Shown piece after piece: positions 50,654 to 59,220 of a DNA stretch of 64,000 bases (position 1 is its first letter; each line of letters starts with the position of its first letter). The notes beneath the pieces were generated by a model. It was not told the origin of the DNA and made no database searches. It saw only the letters and a program-made list of their open reading frames with translations. This DNA is from UBA7672 sp965229115 (lineage in GTDB: Bacteria > Pseudomonadota > Alphaproteobacteria > Caulobacterales > Hyphomonadaceae). The stretch covers positions 4,030,001 through 4,094,000 of the forward strand of contig CBDDIR010000003.1 in assembly GCA_965229115.1 (NCBI GenBank), written 5' to 3'. Both the position numbers and the translations under genes were made by a program.

Positions 50654-51598
50654 ATGACCGCCGCCAGCACGATTGCGTCGCTGCACGACACCGTCACCAA
50701 TCGCATCATCAAGGAACTCGAAGCAGGCCGCTTCCCATGGGTTCAGCCTTGGGCTGCAGCTATGCCGACGCCACTCGGCCTGCCCCAGAACGCGTCAACC
50801 GGCCGGACCTACTCCGGCATCAACATCCTGCTGCTCTGGTTCGCCGCCATGGAGCAGGGCAGGCCATCGCAGCGCTGGCTGACCTTCAAGCAGGCGCTCG
50901 CTCTCGGCGGTAATGTCCGTAAAGGCGAAAAGGGAACGATGGTTGTCTACGCCGACAGCTTCGTGCCGACGTCAGAGCGCGAGAAAGCTGCAGCCTCGGG
51001 TGAGGACCCGCGTCGCGTGGGGTTCCTGAAACGTTTCACGGTCTTCCACGTCAGCCAGTGCGATGGCCTGCCGCCCGAGCCGGACGCCGTTCCGGCGCTG
51101 GGTCGCTCGGAAGTGATACCTGCCGTTGAAGCCGTGATAGCGGCGACGGGCGCCGATATACGGATCGGCGGAGACATGGCGTTCTACGCGCCGGGCCCGG
51201 ATTTCATCCAGCTCCCGGCGCAGGAAGCCTATTTCGAGCCGATCAACTGGTACCGCACGAAGCTGCATGAACTGGGTCACTGGACTGGCCACCCCTCCCG
51301 GTTGAACCGTGACTTCTCCGGGAAACGGGGCGGAGAGGGCTATGCGCGTGAAGAGTTGGTTGCGGAACTCTGCTCCGCATTTCTCTGCGCTGAACTTGGC
51401 GTCTCTCCAACCGTCCGCCATGCCGACTATCTCGGCGCCTGGCTGGACGTGCTGAAGGGCGACAATCGCGCCGTGTTCCAGGCTGCCTCGCTGGCGTCCA
51501 AAGCAGCGGACTATGTGATGGGTCGCAAGCCCCAACCTTACCTTGATGCGAGTGTTCTGAGTTCGGCGAGCCCGCCCTGCGCCAACTCCAGCGCGTGA
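50654..51598 (+). CDS. ardC: ArdC-family antirestriction protein (zincin-like)
   Basis: A 314-residue protein. The N-terminal ssDNA-binding domain (NRIIKELEAGRFPWVQPWAAAMPTPLGLPQNASTGRTYSGINILLLWF ... WLTFKQALALGGNVRKGEKGTMVVY) is followed by a metalloprotease domain with KLHELGHWTGH (HExxH near residue 205) and EELVAELCSAFLCAELG. ArdC protects incoming ssDNA from restriction during conjugation. The last 20 residues (QPYLDASVLSSASPPCANSSA) run past the usual family end and are antisense to the next gene, suggesting loss of the original stop. Confidence 0.92.
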   Translation: MTAASTIASLHDTVTNRIIKELEAGRFPWVQPWAAAMPTPLGLPQNASTGRTYSGINILLLWFAAMEQGRPSQRWLTFKQALALGGNVRKGEKGTMVVYADSFVPTSEREKAAASGEDPRRVGFLKRFTVFHVSQCDGLPPEPDAVPALGRSEVIPAVEAVIAATGADIRIGGDMAFYAPGPDFIQLPAQEAYFEPINWYRTKLHELGHWTGHPSRLNRDFSGKRGGEGYAREELVAELCSAFLCAELGVSPTVRHADYLGAWLDVLKGDNRAVFQAASLASKAADYVMGRKPQPYLDASVLSSASPPCANSSA

Positions 51599-52017
51599 TC
51601 CTGCCAGTCGTAGGGGCCTTGAACAGCCAGACCGAGTTCGATCTTGGCAATGGCCCCTGCGATGGTTCTTGCCTTCATCCTGCTGGCGCGACCTGCGGCA
51701 GCGATCAGCCGGTGGAAGGCTTCATCGATTTCAGGGTCGAGCGCACGCATGGCGCGCGCCTCTGGCATATTGCTGCGACATGCGAGTTCGCAATCCATCT
51801 TCAGGCGGCGCGCCTTGTTGAAGAGACTGTTTTCCAGCGTTTGCCAGCGTCTGATGTTGGCTTCGCGGCGCTCGTGTTCGGCAATCCAGGCTGCGGCCGC
51901 CTCAACAAGCTGGTCGGTCGGCTGCAGCACGCTTCCCGACGCTGCGGTCGCCGCTGGCGCTACCAGCGGCAGGGCCAGGGCGGTGGAAATTACGGTACGG
52001 CGTGAAATACGACTCAT
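51538..52017 (-). CDS. Hypothetical Tat-exported protein
   Basis: A 159-residue protein starting MSRISRRTVISTALALPLVAPAATAAS, a twin-arginine signal. The mature part is helical (VEAAAAWIAEHERREANIRRWQTLENSLFNKARRLKMDCELACR ... MKARTIAGAIAKIELGL). No family is named. It converges with ardC and overlaps it by 61 bp. The start at 52017 is chosen over 52053 because it places the signal at the N-terminus. Confidence 0.65.
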   Translation of the reverse strand: MSRISRRTVISTALALPLVAPAATAASGSVLQPTDQLVEAAAAWIAEHERREANIRRWQTLENSLFNKARRLKMDCELACRSNMPEARAMRALDPEIDEAFHRLIAAAGRASRMKARTIAGAIAKIELGLAVQGPYDWQDHALELAQGGLAELRTLASR

Positions 52018-52133
52018 GATCTGCTCCCCAAAAGCATGGGTGCATGCTGGCAAAGTCCGACGCGGCTTTCGTCCTCTAATCGACTAAGAGTGTCGCTTTT
52101 CCGAAATTATTTTTTGGGGCTGGGGACTACGGC

Positions 52134-52934
52134 GTGAGTGACCACTTTGACTTCGACCGGATTGAAATCTGGGGTCCCGAGCTGACCGAGCGGCTTCGGG
52201 GAGTTGTCCCTGCAGCAGCAATGCAACGCGTTGCCGAAAGCGATCCTGATCTGATCGAAGACGCCCTCGCCGTGCTGCTCCGCCAAGTCGATCCTGACAG
52301 TCTGCATGCAGCAATCGCGCAATGGGTAGGTGAGCGGCCCATAGCTGCCTATCACGGCTCACGGCTCGCTGAGCCGGACATCGCCGCCATACAGCTGAGC
52401 GGGCTCAAGCCGCTGAATATCGAGGACAGGCGTGCCCGCCTGGTGCGGACACTCTCCCGGCATGCAGACTGGCCCGCCAACCAGCATCGGCTCGATGAAG
52501 CGATAGAGCTGTTTGGAACGAAACAGCGAGCAGGCAGGAGGGAAGGGCAGGTTCATCTGACCTTGTCGCGCGCAGGCATGCTCAAATCATTCAACCACTA
52601 TATCACGCACGGGGCGGAGGTTGATAAGCATCTGGCCAACCACGTCCTGGGTGAGGCCGGCATCGATCTGCTTCAGACCGATGGATCGCCTGTCGTTATC
52701 CGGTGTCTAATCCCACCTGTCACAGCCATCGCCGGGATGAACCGATACCAGGTCAAAGGCGCGCCGAATCCCGTCCCTCACGTCTTGAAGTACTGGGCCT
52801 ATTGGCTGGCAAAGCCAGATCGCGCCGTCGCGCACATACGTGTGGATTGCGGTATCGTGTTGAAGGAGCAGATGCCACCAGACTGGATCAGCGGTATTGA
52901 GCGTATGCAGGACGAGCAACTCAAGCGAAAGTAA
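52134..52934 (+). CDS. Hypothetical protein with possible ADP-ribosyltransferase-like features
   Basis: A 266-residue protein, GTG start. Its middle contains IAAYHGSRLAEPDIAAIQLSGLKPLN, then HLTLSRAGMLKSFNHYITHGAEVDKHL, then DGSPVVIRCLIP; an H-G/S, Ser-containing strand, and tyrosine-helix order like that of ADP-ribosyltransferase folds. This is a weak structural guess; no family match is claimed. It lies between the antirestriction unit and the mmyA operators. Confidence 0.5.
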   Translation: MSDHFDFDRIEIWGPELTERLRGVVPAAAMQRVAESDPDLIEDALAVLLRQVDPDSLHAAIAQWVGERPIAAYHGSRLAEPDIAAIQLSGLKPLNIEDRRARLVRTLSRHADWPANQHRLDEAIELFGTKQRAGRREGQVHLTLSRAGMLKSFNHYITHGAEVDKHLANHVLGEAGIDLLQTDGSPVVIRCLIPPVTAIAGMNRYQVKGAPNPVPHVLKYWAYWLAKPDRAVAHIRVDCGIVLKEQMPPDWISGIERMQDEQLKRK

Positions 52935-53000
52935 TTGAGCCAAGGTCAATTCTATAAGAATAAGCGTATCGGCAGTTGTCGTTTCCATCAGAAATATCTG

Positions 53001-53069
53001 ATACAAAATCTCGGATTTGATACGAAAAATCGTATTGACGGACAGGATTTTGATACGATAAATCGTATC
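53001..53069. promoter_or_regulatory. Three related dyad operators upstream of mmyA
   Basis: Two identical dyads ATACGA-N4-TCGTAT at 53020-53035 and 53053-53068 (centres 33 bp apart), and a degenerate third, ATACAA-N4-TCGGAT, at 53001-53016. The last ends 2 bp before the mmyA start codon and covers a possible -10 (GATAAA, 53057-53062) with TTGACG as -35 (53035-53040). The layout fits autorepression by the MmyA HTH protein. Confidence 0.7.
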
Positions 53070-53070
53070 G

Positions 53071-53526
53071 ATGACGCTTGCAGCCCAACAACTCGATCGC
53101 CGGTTTTCCGAAATCCGTGACACCTTGCGCGGCGCCGAACGGCCTGCGCGGGGATGGATCAAGGCCATTCGGGAAGCTCTGGGCATGACAACCGCCCAGC
53201 TGGCGAAGCGCATGGGCGTAGCCCAGCCGCGGATCGTCGAACTGGAGAAACGGGAGGCTGCCCGCGTCGTCACACTGCAAAGCCTGGAACGTGCGGCCGA
53301 AGCTCTCGATTGCCGGGTCGTCTACATTCTTGTGCCTAACAGCCCGCTGGAAGACCGGATCAATGCGCGCGCTGAAGCGGTCGCCGAATTACACCTGTCA
53401 GCCGTCGATCACACCATGCGTCTGGAGAAGCAGGGCGTGAACGACCGGCAGCGCCGCGACGCCTTGAAAAAGAAGATCGTCGCCGACTTGCTGGAGCGTC
53501 CGGCGCGGCTTTGGCAGCTTCCGTGA
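53071..53526 (+). CDS. Mobile mystery protein A (XRE-type HTH regulator)
   Basis: A 151-residue protein with the helix-turn-helix WIKAIREALGMTTAQLAKRMGVAQPRIVELEKREAARVVTLQSLERAAEALDCRVVYILVP, the MmyA pattern, and a charged C-terminal helix. It overlaps the Fic gene (mobile mystery protein B) by GTGA. The pair is usually found on mobile elements and resembles a toxin-antitoxin or regulator-effector unit, with MmyA as likely antidote or repressor. Confidence 0.88.
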   Translation: MTLAAQQLDRRFSEIRDTLRGAERPARGWIKAIREALGMTTAQLAKRMGVAQPRIVELEKREAARVVTLQSLERAAEALDCRVVYILVPNSPLEDRINARAEAVAELHLSAVDHTMRLEKQGVNDRQRRDALKKKIVADLLERPARLWQLP

Positions 53527-54110
53527 CGGACCTCCATGACGAGGAGCCGGAGGGTGCAACAGCCCTCACGCCAGAGGAGCGAGAGGGGCTGATTCCGGCG
53601 CAGGTCACGCTCCGCCGGGAGCTCAACGAGATCGAAGAGCAAAACATCCTGGAGGCGAGTCTCTTTGTGACCCGGCGTCGCCACGATCCCGTCTCCGAAG
53701 CCTTCGCCCGCAACCTCCACCGCCGGATGTTCGGCAAGGTCTGGCGGTGGGCAGGCGCCAATCGGGAATCCAACAAGAACATCGGCTGCGACTGCTGGGA
53801 GATCGACCTCCAGCTGCGGGGCGTTCTCGACGACACCCGCACCTGGGTGGAGTTCTCGTCCTATCCGGCAGACGAGATCGCTGTCCGGTTTCACCACCGC
53901 CTGGTCGCGATCCATCCCTTCGCGAACGGCAATGGGCGATGGTCCCGCATGATGGGCGACACACTTGCGCGCCGGCTTGGCCAGCCCGCCTTCAGCTGGG
54001 GCAACAGCCGCCTGCTTGATGACGACGCAATGCGGCGCGCCTACATCGACGCCTTGCGCGCAGCGGACCGTCACGACATCGGACCTCTGCTGGCTTTTTC
54101 CCGCTCGTGA
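53523..54110 (+). CDS. Mobile mystery protein B (Fic-domain protein)
   Basis: A 195-residue Fic protein, GTG start overlapping mmyA. The catalytic loop HPFANGNGRWSRMMGD (HxFxxGNGR near residue 131) is intact except Asn for the usual Asp/Glu before GNGR. Upstream elements EAFARNLHRRMFGKVWRWAGANRESNKNIGC match MmyB. Fic enzymes usually transfer AMP to target proteins. IS66 is inserted 20 bp after the stop. Confidence 0.88.
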   Translation: MTDLHDEEPEGATALTPEEREGLIPAQVTLRRELNEIEEQNILEASLFVTRRRHDPVSEAFARNLHRRMFGKVWRWAGANRESNKNIGCDCWEIDLQLRGVLDDTRTWVEFSSYPADEIAVRFHHRLVAIHPFANGNGRWSRMMGDTLARRLGQPAFSWGNSRLLDDDAMRRAYIDALRAADRHDIGPLLAFSRS

Positions 54111-54157
54111 GTCGTGAGTGCGGTGAGGAAGGTATCCGTTCGGTAGCTGCACGTTGA

Positions 54158-55684
54158 TCAGCTGTTGACGCCTGTCTGAGGTGTCCACGCCCATGGCAGC
54201 AGTTCGTCGATCCGGTTTACGGGATGCCCCGCCACCATGCGGGTGAGGGTGTCTTTGAGCCAGGCGTAAGGCTCCACGCCGTTGAGCCTGGCTGTTTCGA
54301 TCATCGAGGCGATCACCGCCCAGCGCTCGCCGCCGCCGTCGCTGCCGGCGAAGAGGTGGTTCTTGCGCCCGAGCGTGATCGGGCGGATGGCCCGCTCCAC
54401 CGGGTTGGTGTCGAGGTCCACACGCCCGTCGGTGAGGAAGCGGGTCAGTCCATCCCAGCGGGTGAGGGCGTAGCGCATGGCCTCGGCGAGCGCGCCGCGT
54501 GCAGGGAGCTTTGGTAGCTCTGATCCGAGCCAGGCGTGCATGGCGTCGATTACGGGCCTGGATCGTGCGCGCCGGGCGGCGAGACGATGGGCAGAAGATT
54601 GGCCGCGCACCTCCGTCTCGATGGTGTAGAGAGAAGCGATCCGGCGCAGCGCTTCATGCGCAAGCGGCGTGTTCTCAGCTTCTGCGACGTCGTAAAACTT
54701 GCGGCGGGTGTGCGCCCAGCAGGCTGCGAGCGTGATGTCGCCCGTCGCTGTCAGCCGGTCGAAGCCGGCGTACCCATCGACGTGGACGATGCCTTTGAAG
54801 CGTGAGAGGTGCGCCTCCGGCCGCTCGGCCTTGCGATCAGGCGCGTAGATGTAGAGGGCGGCTGGCGGTTCAGGCCCGCCCCAGCTGCGCTGGTCGCGCA
54901 CATAGGCCCACAAGCGCCCGGTTTTCGTCCGCCCACGTCCAGGATCCAGCACCGGCACGGGCGTGTCGTCGGCGAAGAGGATATCCGAGCCCGTCACATG
55001 CTCAGCGAGACGACGATGCAGTGCTTCCAGCCACCAGGCCGCGCCGCCCACCCAGCCGGCAAGAGTGGAGCGGTCGAGCACGACGCCATGACGGGCGAAG
55101 ATCTTCGATTGCCGGTAGAGCGGGAGGTGATCGCAGTATTTGGCGACCAGGACGTGGGCGAGGAGCCCCGGTGTTGCGAGGCCGCCGGCGATCGGTCGCT
55201 CGGGCGCGGGCGCCTGAGCGATGCGCTGGCAGGACCGGCAAGCGTATTTGGGGCGGCTGATACGGATCACCTTCAGCTGGGCGGGGACCCAGTCGAGCAT
55301 CTCGCTGACGCTCTCCCCGATCGCGTGCAGCGTCCCGCCACAGCAGGGGCAGGCGGGTCCGTCCACATCGATCACCACGTGCTCGCGCGGGAGATGGTCG
55401 GGCAAAGGCCTGCGCTTTGGCTGCGTATCCGGCGTGGATGAGGGCGCCGACGCGCTTTCCTCGACGCGGCCGATATCGGCGCCGAGATCTTCAAGCGCCA
55501 GCGCCAGCTGGTCGGGATCCAGCCGCTCGGAGCGCTTGCCGAACTGCATGCGCTGGAGTTGCTTGATCAGGTGTCTGAGCCGGTTGATCTCGCCTTCGCG
55601 GCTGGAGACCGCATTGGCCATGTCGCGTACCAGCTGCTGGAGCTGGGCCACATCCGACGGAAGATTGTCGAGATCGAGCCGCAT
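54158..55684 (-). CDS. tnpC: IS66 transposase TnpC
   Basis: A 508-residue DDE transposase. Features: N-terminal leucine-zipper helix (VAQLQQLVRDMANAVSSREGEINRLRHLIKQLQRMQFGKRSE), zinc finger CPCCGG, catalytic region with ADDTPVPVLDPGRGRTKTGRLWAYVRD, VHVDGYAGFDRL and NPVERAIRPITLGRKNHLFAGSDGGGERWA, and the family end GVEPYAWLKDTLTRMVAGHPVNRIDELLPWAW. Full length, no frameshift seen. Confidence 0.95.
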   Translation of the reverse strand: MRLDLDNLPSDVAQLQQLVRDMANAVSSREGEINRLRHLIKQLQRMQFGKRSERLDPDQLALALEDLGADIGRVEESASAPSSTPDTQPKRRPLPDHLPREHVVIDVDGPACPCCGGTLHAIGESVSEMLDWVPAQLKVIRISRPKYACRSCQRIAQAPAPERPIAGGLATPGLLAHVLVAKYCDHLPLYRQSKIFARHGVVLDRSTLAGWVGGAAWWLEALHRRLAEHVTGSDILFADDTPVPVLDPGRGRTKTGRLWAYVRDQRSWGGPEPPAALYIYAPDRKAERPEAHLSRFKGIVHVDGYAGFDRLTATGDITLAACWAHTRRKFYDVAEAENTPLAHEALRRIASLYTIETEVRGQSSAHRLAARRARSRPVIDAMHAWLGSELPKLPARGALAEAMRYALTRWDGLTRFLTDGRVDLDTNPVERAIRPITLGRKNHLFAGSDGGGERWAVIASMIETARLNGVEPYAWLKDTLTRMVAGHPVNRIDELLPWAWTPQTGVNS

Positions 55685-55760
55685 GAGGCAAGATTCGCCG
55701 CATTCGCGTCTCGGCCCAAGATCATAAGCAGACGCGCGCGCGGGATTCGCGCAGACGTGA

Positions 55761-56114
55761 TCATCCAGCCTTCGCCGGCCGCCAGATTCGTTCCGGCGCG
55801 CGCCAGTCGATACCCTCGATCAGCATGGCGAGCTGTCCCGGCGAGAGCGCGATCGTCTTGTCCGGTTCGGTGAGGCGTGGCCAGGTAAACCCGCCCTGGT
55901 CGATCCGCTTGGAGAAGAGACAGAGTCCGGTCCCATCCCAGAACAGGATCTTCAGCATCGAGGCCTTGCGTCCGCGGAAGCAGAAGAGATGCCCGGAGAA
56001 CGGGTCCTTGTGCAGCGTCTCCTGGACCAGGGCGGCAAGCCCATCCATGCCCTTGCGCATGTCGGTGACGCCCACCGCCAGATGCACCTTCACGCCGGCC
56101 GGGACGATCATCAT
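55761..56114 (-). CDS. tnpB: IS66 accessory protein TnpB
   Basis: A 117-residue protein: VPAGVKVHLAVGVTDMRKGMDGLAALVQETLHKDPFSGHLFCFRGRKASMLKILFWDGTGLCLFSKRID, the standard IS66 Orf2. Its ATG overlaps the tnpA stop by ATGA, so translation is coupled. Confidence 0.95.
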   Translation of the reverse strand: MMIVPAGVKVHLAVGVTDMRKGMDGLAALVQETLHKDPFSGHLFCFRGRKASMLKILFWDGTGLCLFSKRIDQGGFTWPRLTEPDKTIALSPGQLAMLIEGIDWRAPERIWRPAKAG

Positions 56115-56938
56115 GTCTGGCTCTCCTGCGACGCGAGCAGGCGCTCCACCTCTTGGCTGTCCGCGCCAGCGCTGACGAAGACGCACCGGCCATCATCCAG
56201 CTGCATGCGGATCGTCCCTGCAGGCTGCGGCATCAGCCCTTCGAGGATCAGCGCGCCGCGTGTCCCCGTCACAAGGGCGAGGTCGGCTGGCTTGGGGCCA
56301 GCAAGACCCGTTTCCACCCGCCAGCGGAAGACAATGCTGGGAGCGATGTGGTGACGCCTTGCAACAGCAGAAACGGTAGCGCCGCGTCGCAGCGTCTCGC
56401 GGACAATGGCGGCCTTTTCCGCGTGCGTGAACGATCGGCGAGAGCGAGGTTCCGCAAGGTCCGTCAAGCCCTCATCGGTCTTAGTCCTATCATTAGCACT
56501 AATGCTAAGGGCCGGTCTGGCCGCTGGATGGAGCAGGGCGCGCCAGTCTTTGTCGACCGTCCCCGCCTCGATCAGAAGACGCCAGCTGCTCAACGCGTCC
56601 TCTGACAGGTTGAGCGCAGCTGCATACCTTCGGACGCTCATCCCGCTCCACGTCAGCGCCTCGACATGCATCGCCCAGAAGGCTTGTGCGGCGCGATTGC
56701 GGGTCGAGCGGTTGAGACGGATCCCGCGGGATTTCTTGCGCCGTTTCAGCGCCTGCCGGGCTGCAGCCTCAACACTGTCAGTGCTTTCCAGCGCCAGCAC
56801 CCAGCGTCGGAAGATGGCGATGGAGAGATGATGATCGCGGCAGTAGCCACGCATCGATTGACCCGTCGGGCGCCAGGCTTCGACGTGCCGGACCCACTCA
56901 TCTCGCCGCGCCGGGTCGTTGAGTTTTGCTGATGCCAT
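56111..56938 (-). CDS. tnpA: IS66 accessory protein TnpA (long form)
   Basis: A 275-residue protein. The C-terminal half is the usual IS66 Orf1 helix-turn-helix (RSRRSFTHAEKAAIVRETLRRGATVSAVARRHHIAPSIVFRWRVETGL). The N-terminal half has two further HTH-like repeats (RRDEWVRHVEAWRPTGQSMRGYCRDHHLSIAIFRRWV and a shorter second), longer than in many IS66 TnpA proteins. The start at 56938 excludes an implausible low-complexity start at 57040 outside the element. Confidence 0.85.
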   Translation of the reverse strand: MASAKLNDPARRDEWVRHVEAWRPTGQSMRGYCRDHHLSIAIFRRWVLALESTDSVEAAARQALKRRKKSRGIRLNRSTRNRAAQAFWAMHVEALTWSGMSVRRYAAALNLSEDALSSWRLLIEAGTVDKDWRALLHPAARPALSISANDRTKTDEGLTDLAEPRSRRSFTHAEKAAIVRETLRRGATVSAVARRHHIAPSIVFRWRVETGLAGPKPADLALVTGTRGALILEGLMPQPAGTIRMQLDDGRCVFVSAGADSQEVERLLASQESQT

Positions 56939-57062
56939 CGCGCGCCTCTGTCGCCAGAGGCATACCGCATCCTGATCGTCCCGATGCTGATGATCGAGGT
57001 GCAGGGACCGGACGGTTACCGAGGAAGAGGTGGAGTGCAAGATAAAGCACGTACCGTGCGCC

Positions 57063-57133
57063 GGGCCTCAAGGCCCTGTCTGCACATAGGAAAATCCACA
57101 GTGGATACGCGCGCTGGGTGCAGTGCTTGCACC
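57063..57133. other. Candidate oriT upstream of the relaxase gene
   Basis: Three perfect short dyads in 71 bp: GGGCCT-CA-AGGCCC (57063-57076), ATCCAC-A-GTGGAT (57094-57106) and GGTGCA-GTGCT-TGCACC (57117-57133), the last with a GCGC extension across a bulge. They lie between IS66 and the relaxase start, where oriT of mobilisable elements commonly lies. No nic-site consensus is claimed. Confidence 0.45.
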
Positions 57134-57194
57134 GCGCATCATCGCGAGGGTGCAAGCGATGGATTTACGCCAGTGATCGCGCAGTCTTCAGCGC

Positions 57195-59192
57195 ATGACG
57201 CAGGCCGAAAACGAGTTCGAGCTGAGGCTGGGAAAGCCCGGACGCGATGTGCGGCCGCGGCAACTGCGTAGCCTTCGGGCAGCCGTGCGACGGGCCGGCA
57301 AGCCAAGCACAGCGCGCGGACCCAAGGCCAAGCAATCGTCGGTGCGGGCGCACTTCGCTAAGGGCACGGCGGCGCGGGTGAGACCTGTCTTAACAACCAG
57401 TCGCCGCGTCGTGGTGAAGGTGCGCTACGCCTCGAACTCCGGCGGGAAGGGCGCGCCGCTGAGAGCGCACGTGGCCTACCTTGCGCGTGAAGCGCGCGGG
57501 CAGAGCCGGCAGCCGAATCTGACGACAGACAAGCCTTCCGAAATCGACCGATCCGTCGACTACCTGTCTCGCGCTGACGTCGCCGGCGAGGCGAAATTCC
57601 AGTTCTATGATCGGGCGGACATTGGCATTGATCCGAAGATCGTGACCGCCGCCTGGGCCGACGACCCTCGCCATTTCAGGCTGATCGTCAGCGCTGAAGA
57701 CGGCGACGCGCTGGGCGATCTCAAGCCCTTCATCCGGGAGACAATTGCAGGGCTGGAAGCCAAGCTCGGGACGAAGCTGGAATGGCTGGCGGTCGATCAT
57801 CACGACACGGACAACCCGCACACGCACGTCCTTATCCGCGGGCGCCGGCCGGATGGCCAGGAGCTGTTCATTCCCTCACGCCTGATCTCGACCGGCATCC
57901 GCGAGCACGCGCAGGAAATCGTCACCCGCGCGCTCGGGCCCCGCATCGACCTCGACCGGGCCAAAGAGCTCGCGGCGGAAGTTGCGCTCAGGGCGCCGAC
58001 CGCGCTCGACCGTGAATTGGCGGCAGCCGCAGGGCGGGGACCGATCTGGCCCGATCGTCCGGAGCTTGCTCGCCGCCTTGAGCATCTGGAGCGCTGGGAT
58101 CTGGCCTACCGTCAGCAGGGCGCCTGGCGCGTGGCTCATGGCTTGATCGGGAATCTGAAGGCCCTGTCGGATGACGATGACCTTGAGCGGGCTGTTGCAC
58201 CTCTGCGTGCCGCGGGAACACCACAGCCTCTGCTCGAAGCTGACCGGTCAAACTTCATGGTTGGCGAGCTGGTGCATATCGGACCGGCCGACGATTTTGG
58301 CGACCGCTTCCTCGCGATCATGGAAACGGGGCAGGGGGAACTCCGGTACGCGCGGTTCGAGCGCGGCGAGGACCTGGCAGTGCTGGCGGACATCCAGCCG
58401 GGCGCCATCGTCGGCTTCGAGCCCAACATTCCGGCTGTGCGGCCCTCGGACATGGCGGTGGCGACGGTGGCGGCGGAGACGGGCGGGGTCTACTCGCCAG
58501 CCTTGCACAACGCGCTCGAAGCGGACGTCGGGGCAGGGGTCATGGCGGCCAACGTCAGACGGCTGGAAGCCATGCGCAGGCTTGGCTTGGTCGAGCGTCG
58601 GTCGAGCGGCGAGTTCGAAGTTGGTCAAGACCACCTTTCGACAGCCATGCGCTTTGAAGAGCGTCTTGCGCGGCGCGCACCCTTCGCCGCTAAAGTTCAG
58701 AGTTACTGGTCGCTGGACGAACAGATCGACGTGCTGGGCAAGAGCTATCTCGATCGTGTGCTTGGCGGTGAAGTTTCCGGTCCGGAAGGTGACAGCAGAT
58801 TTGCGCAGCGGTTCGAAACCTCACTTCAACAGCGCAGGCTCTTCCTGATCGAGCAGGGATGGATGGGCGAACATCAGCACAGGCTGTCCCAGCAGGCGCT
58901 ACAGCGCATGGCGGTACTTGAACTATCGACCAGGGCGAAAGAGTTGTCGGGGGACCTGGGCCTTCACGTCATGACCCACATTCCGAATCGCGTCGTCGGG
59001 GTCTACGCCCGCCGCATAGATCTGGCGCATGGCCGCATGGCGCTGATCGTCGGTGAACGACAAGCCGTGCTCGTGCCTTGGCGGCCGGCGCTGGAACGGT
59101 TCGCTGGCAGGCAGGTTGAGGGCGTGATGCGCGGACAAACGCTTTCGTGGCAGCTGGAGAGAGGGCTCGGAATCGGGTTATCTCCGGCGTGA
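57195..59192 (+). CDS. Relaxase/mobilization nuclease (VirD2/TraI-like, DUF3363 type)
   Basis: A 665-residue protein. The relaxase core is at about residues 70-230: VKVRYASNSGGKGAPLRAHVAYLAREARG, PRHFRLIVSAEDGDALGDLKPFIRET, and the metal-binding three-His motif WLAVDHHDTDNPHTHVLIRG near residue 200. The C-terminal half (DPDUF3363-like: ELVHIGPADDFGDRFLAIMETGQGELRYARFERGEDLAVL) is helical. The protein would nick at oriT and pilot the strand. No T4SS or coupling-protein gene is seen in the window, so the element may be mobilisable rather than self-transmissible, or those genes lie to the left. Confidence 0.9.
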   Translation: MTQAENEFELRLGKPGRDVRPRQLRSLRAAVRRAGKPSTARGPKAKQSSVRAHFAKGTAARVRPVLTTSRRVVVKVRYASNSGGKGAPLRAHVAYLAREARGQSRQPNLTTDKPSEIDRSVDYLSRADVAGEAKFQFYDRADIGIDPKIVTAAWADDPRHFRLIVSAEDGDALGDLKPFIRETIAGLEAKLGTKLEWLAVDHHDTDNPHTHVLIRGRRPDGQELFIPSRLISTGIREHAQEIVTRALGPRIDLDRAKELAAEVALRAPTALDRELAAAAGRGPIWPDRPELARRLEHLERWDLAYRQQGAWRVAHGLIGNLKALSDDDDLERAVAPLRAAGTPQPLLEADRSNFMVGELVHIGPADDFGDRFLAIMETGQGELRYARFERGEDLAVLADIQPGAIVGFEPNIPAVRPSDMAVATVAAETGGVYSPALHNALEADVGAGVMAANVRRLEAMRRLGLVERRSSGEFEVGQDHLSTAMRFEERLARRAPFAAKVQSYWSLDEQIDVLGKSYLDRVLGGEVSGPEGDSRFAQRFETSLQQRRLFLIEQGWMGEHQHRLSQQALQRMAVLELSTRAKELSGDLGLHVMTHIPNRVVGVYARRIDLAHGRMALIVGERQAVLVPWRPALERFAGRQVEGVMRGQTLSWQLERGLGIGLSPA

Positions 59193-59220
59193 GTTAGTAG
59201 CGACGACGGTGGGGGGCAGG

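Larger units (their letters stand above)
54132..57019. mobile_element. IS66-family insertion sequence, complete
   Basis: A 2888-bp element with three genes on the minus strand (tnpA, tnpB, tnpC). The ends are inverted: left GTATCCGTTCGGTAGCTGCA starts at 54132, and the complement of the right end starts GTAACCGTCCGGTCCCTGCA, matching at 17 of 20 bases. Flanking octamers TGAGGAAG (54124-54131) and CGAGGAAG (57020-57027) match at 7 of 8, as expected for IS66's 8-bp target duplication. It separates mmyB from the oriT-relaxase region. Confidence 0.88.
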
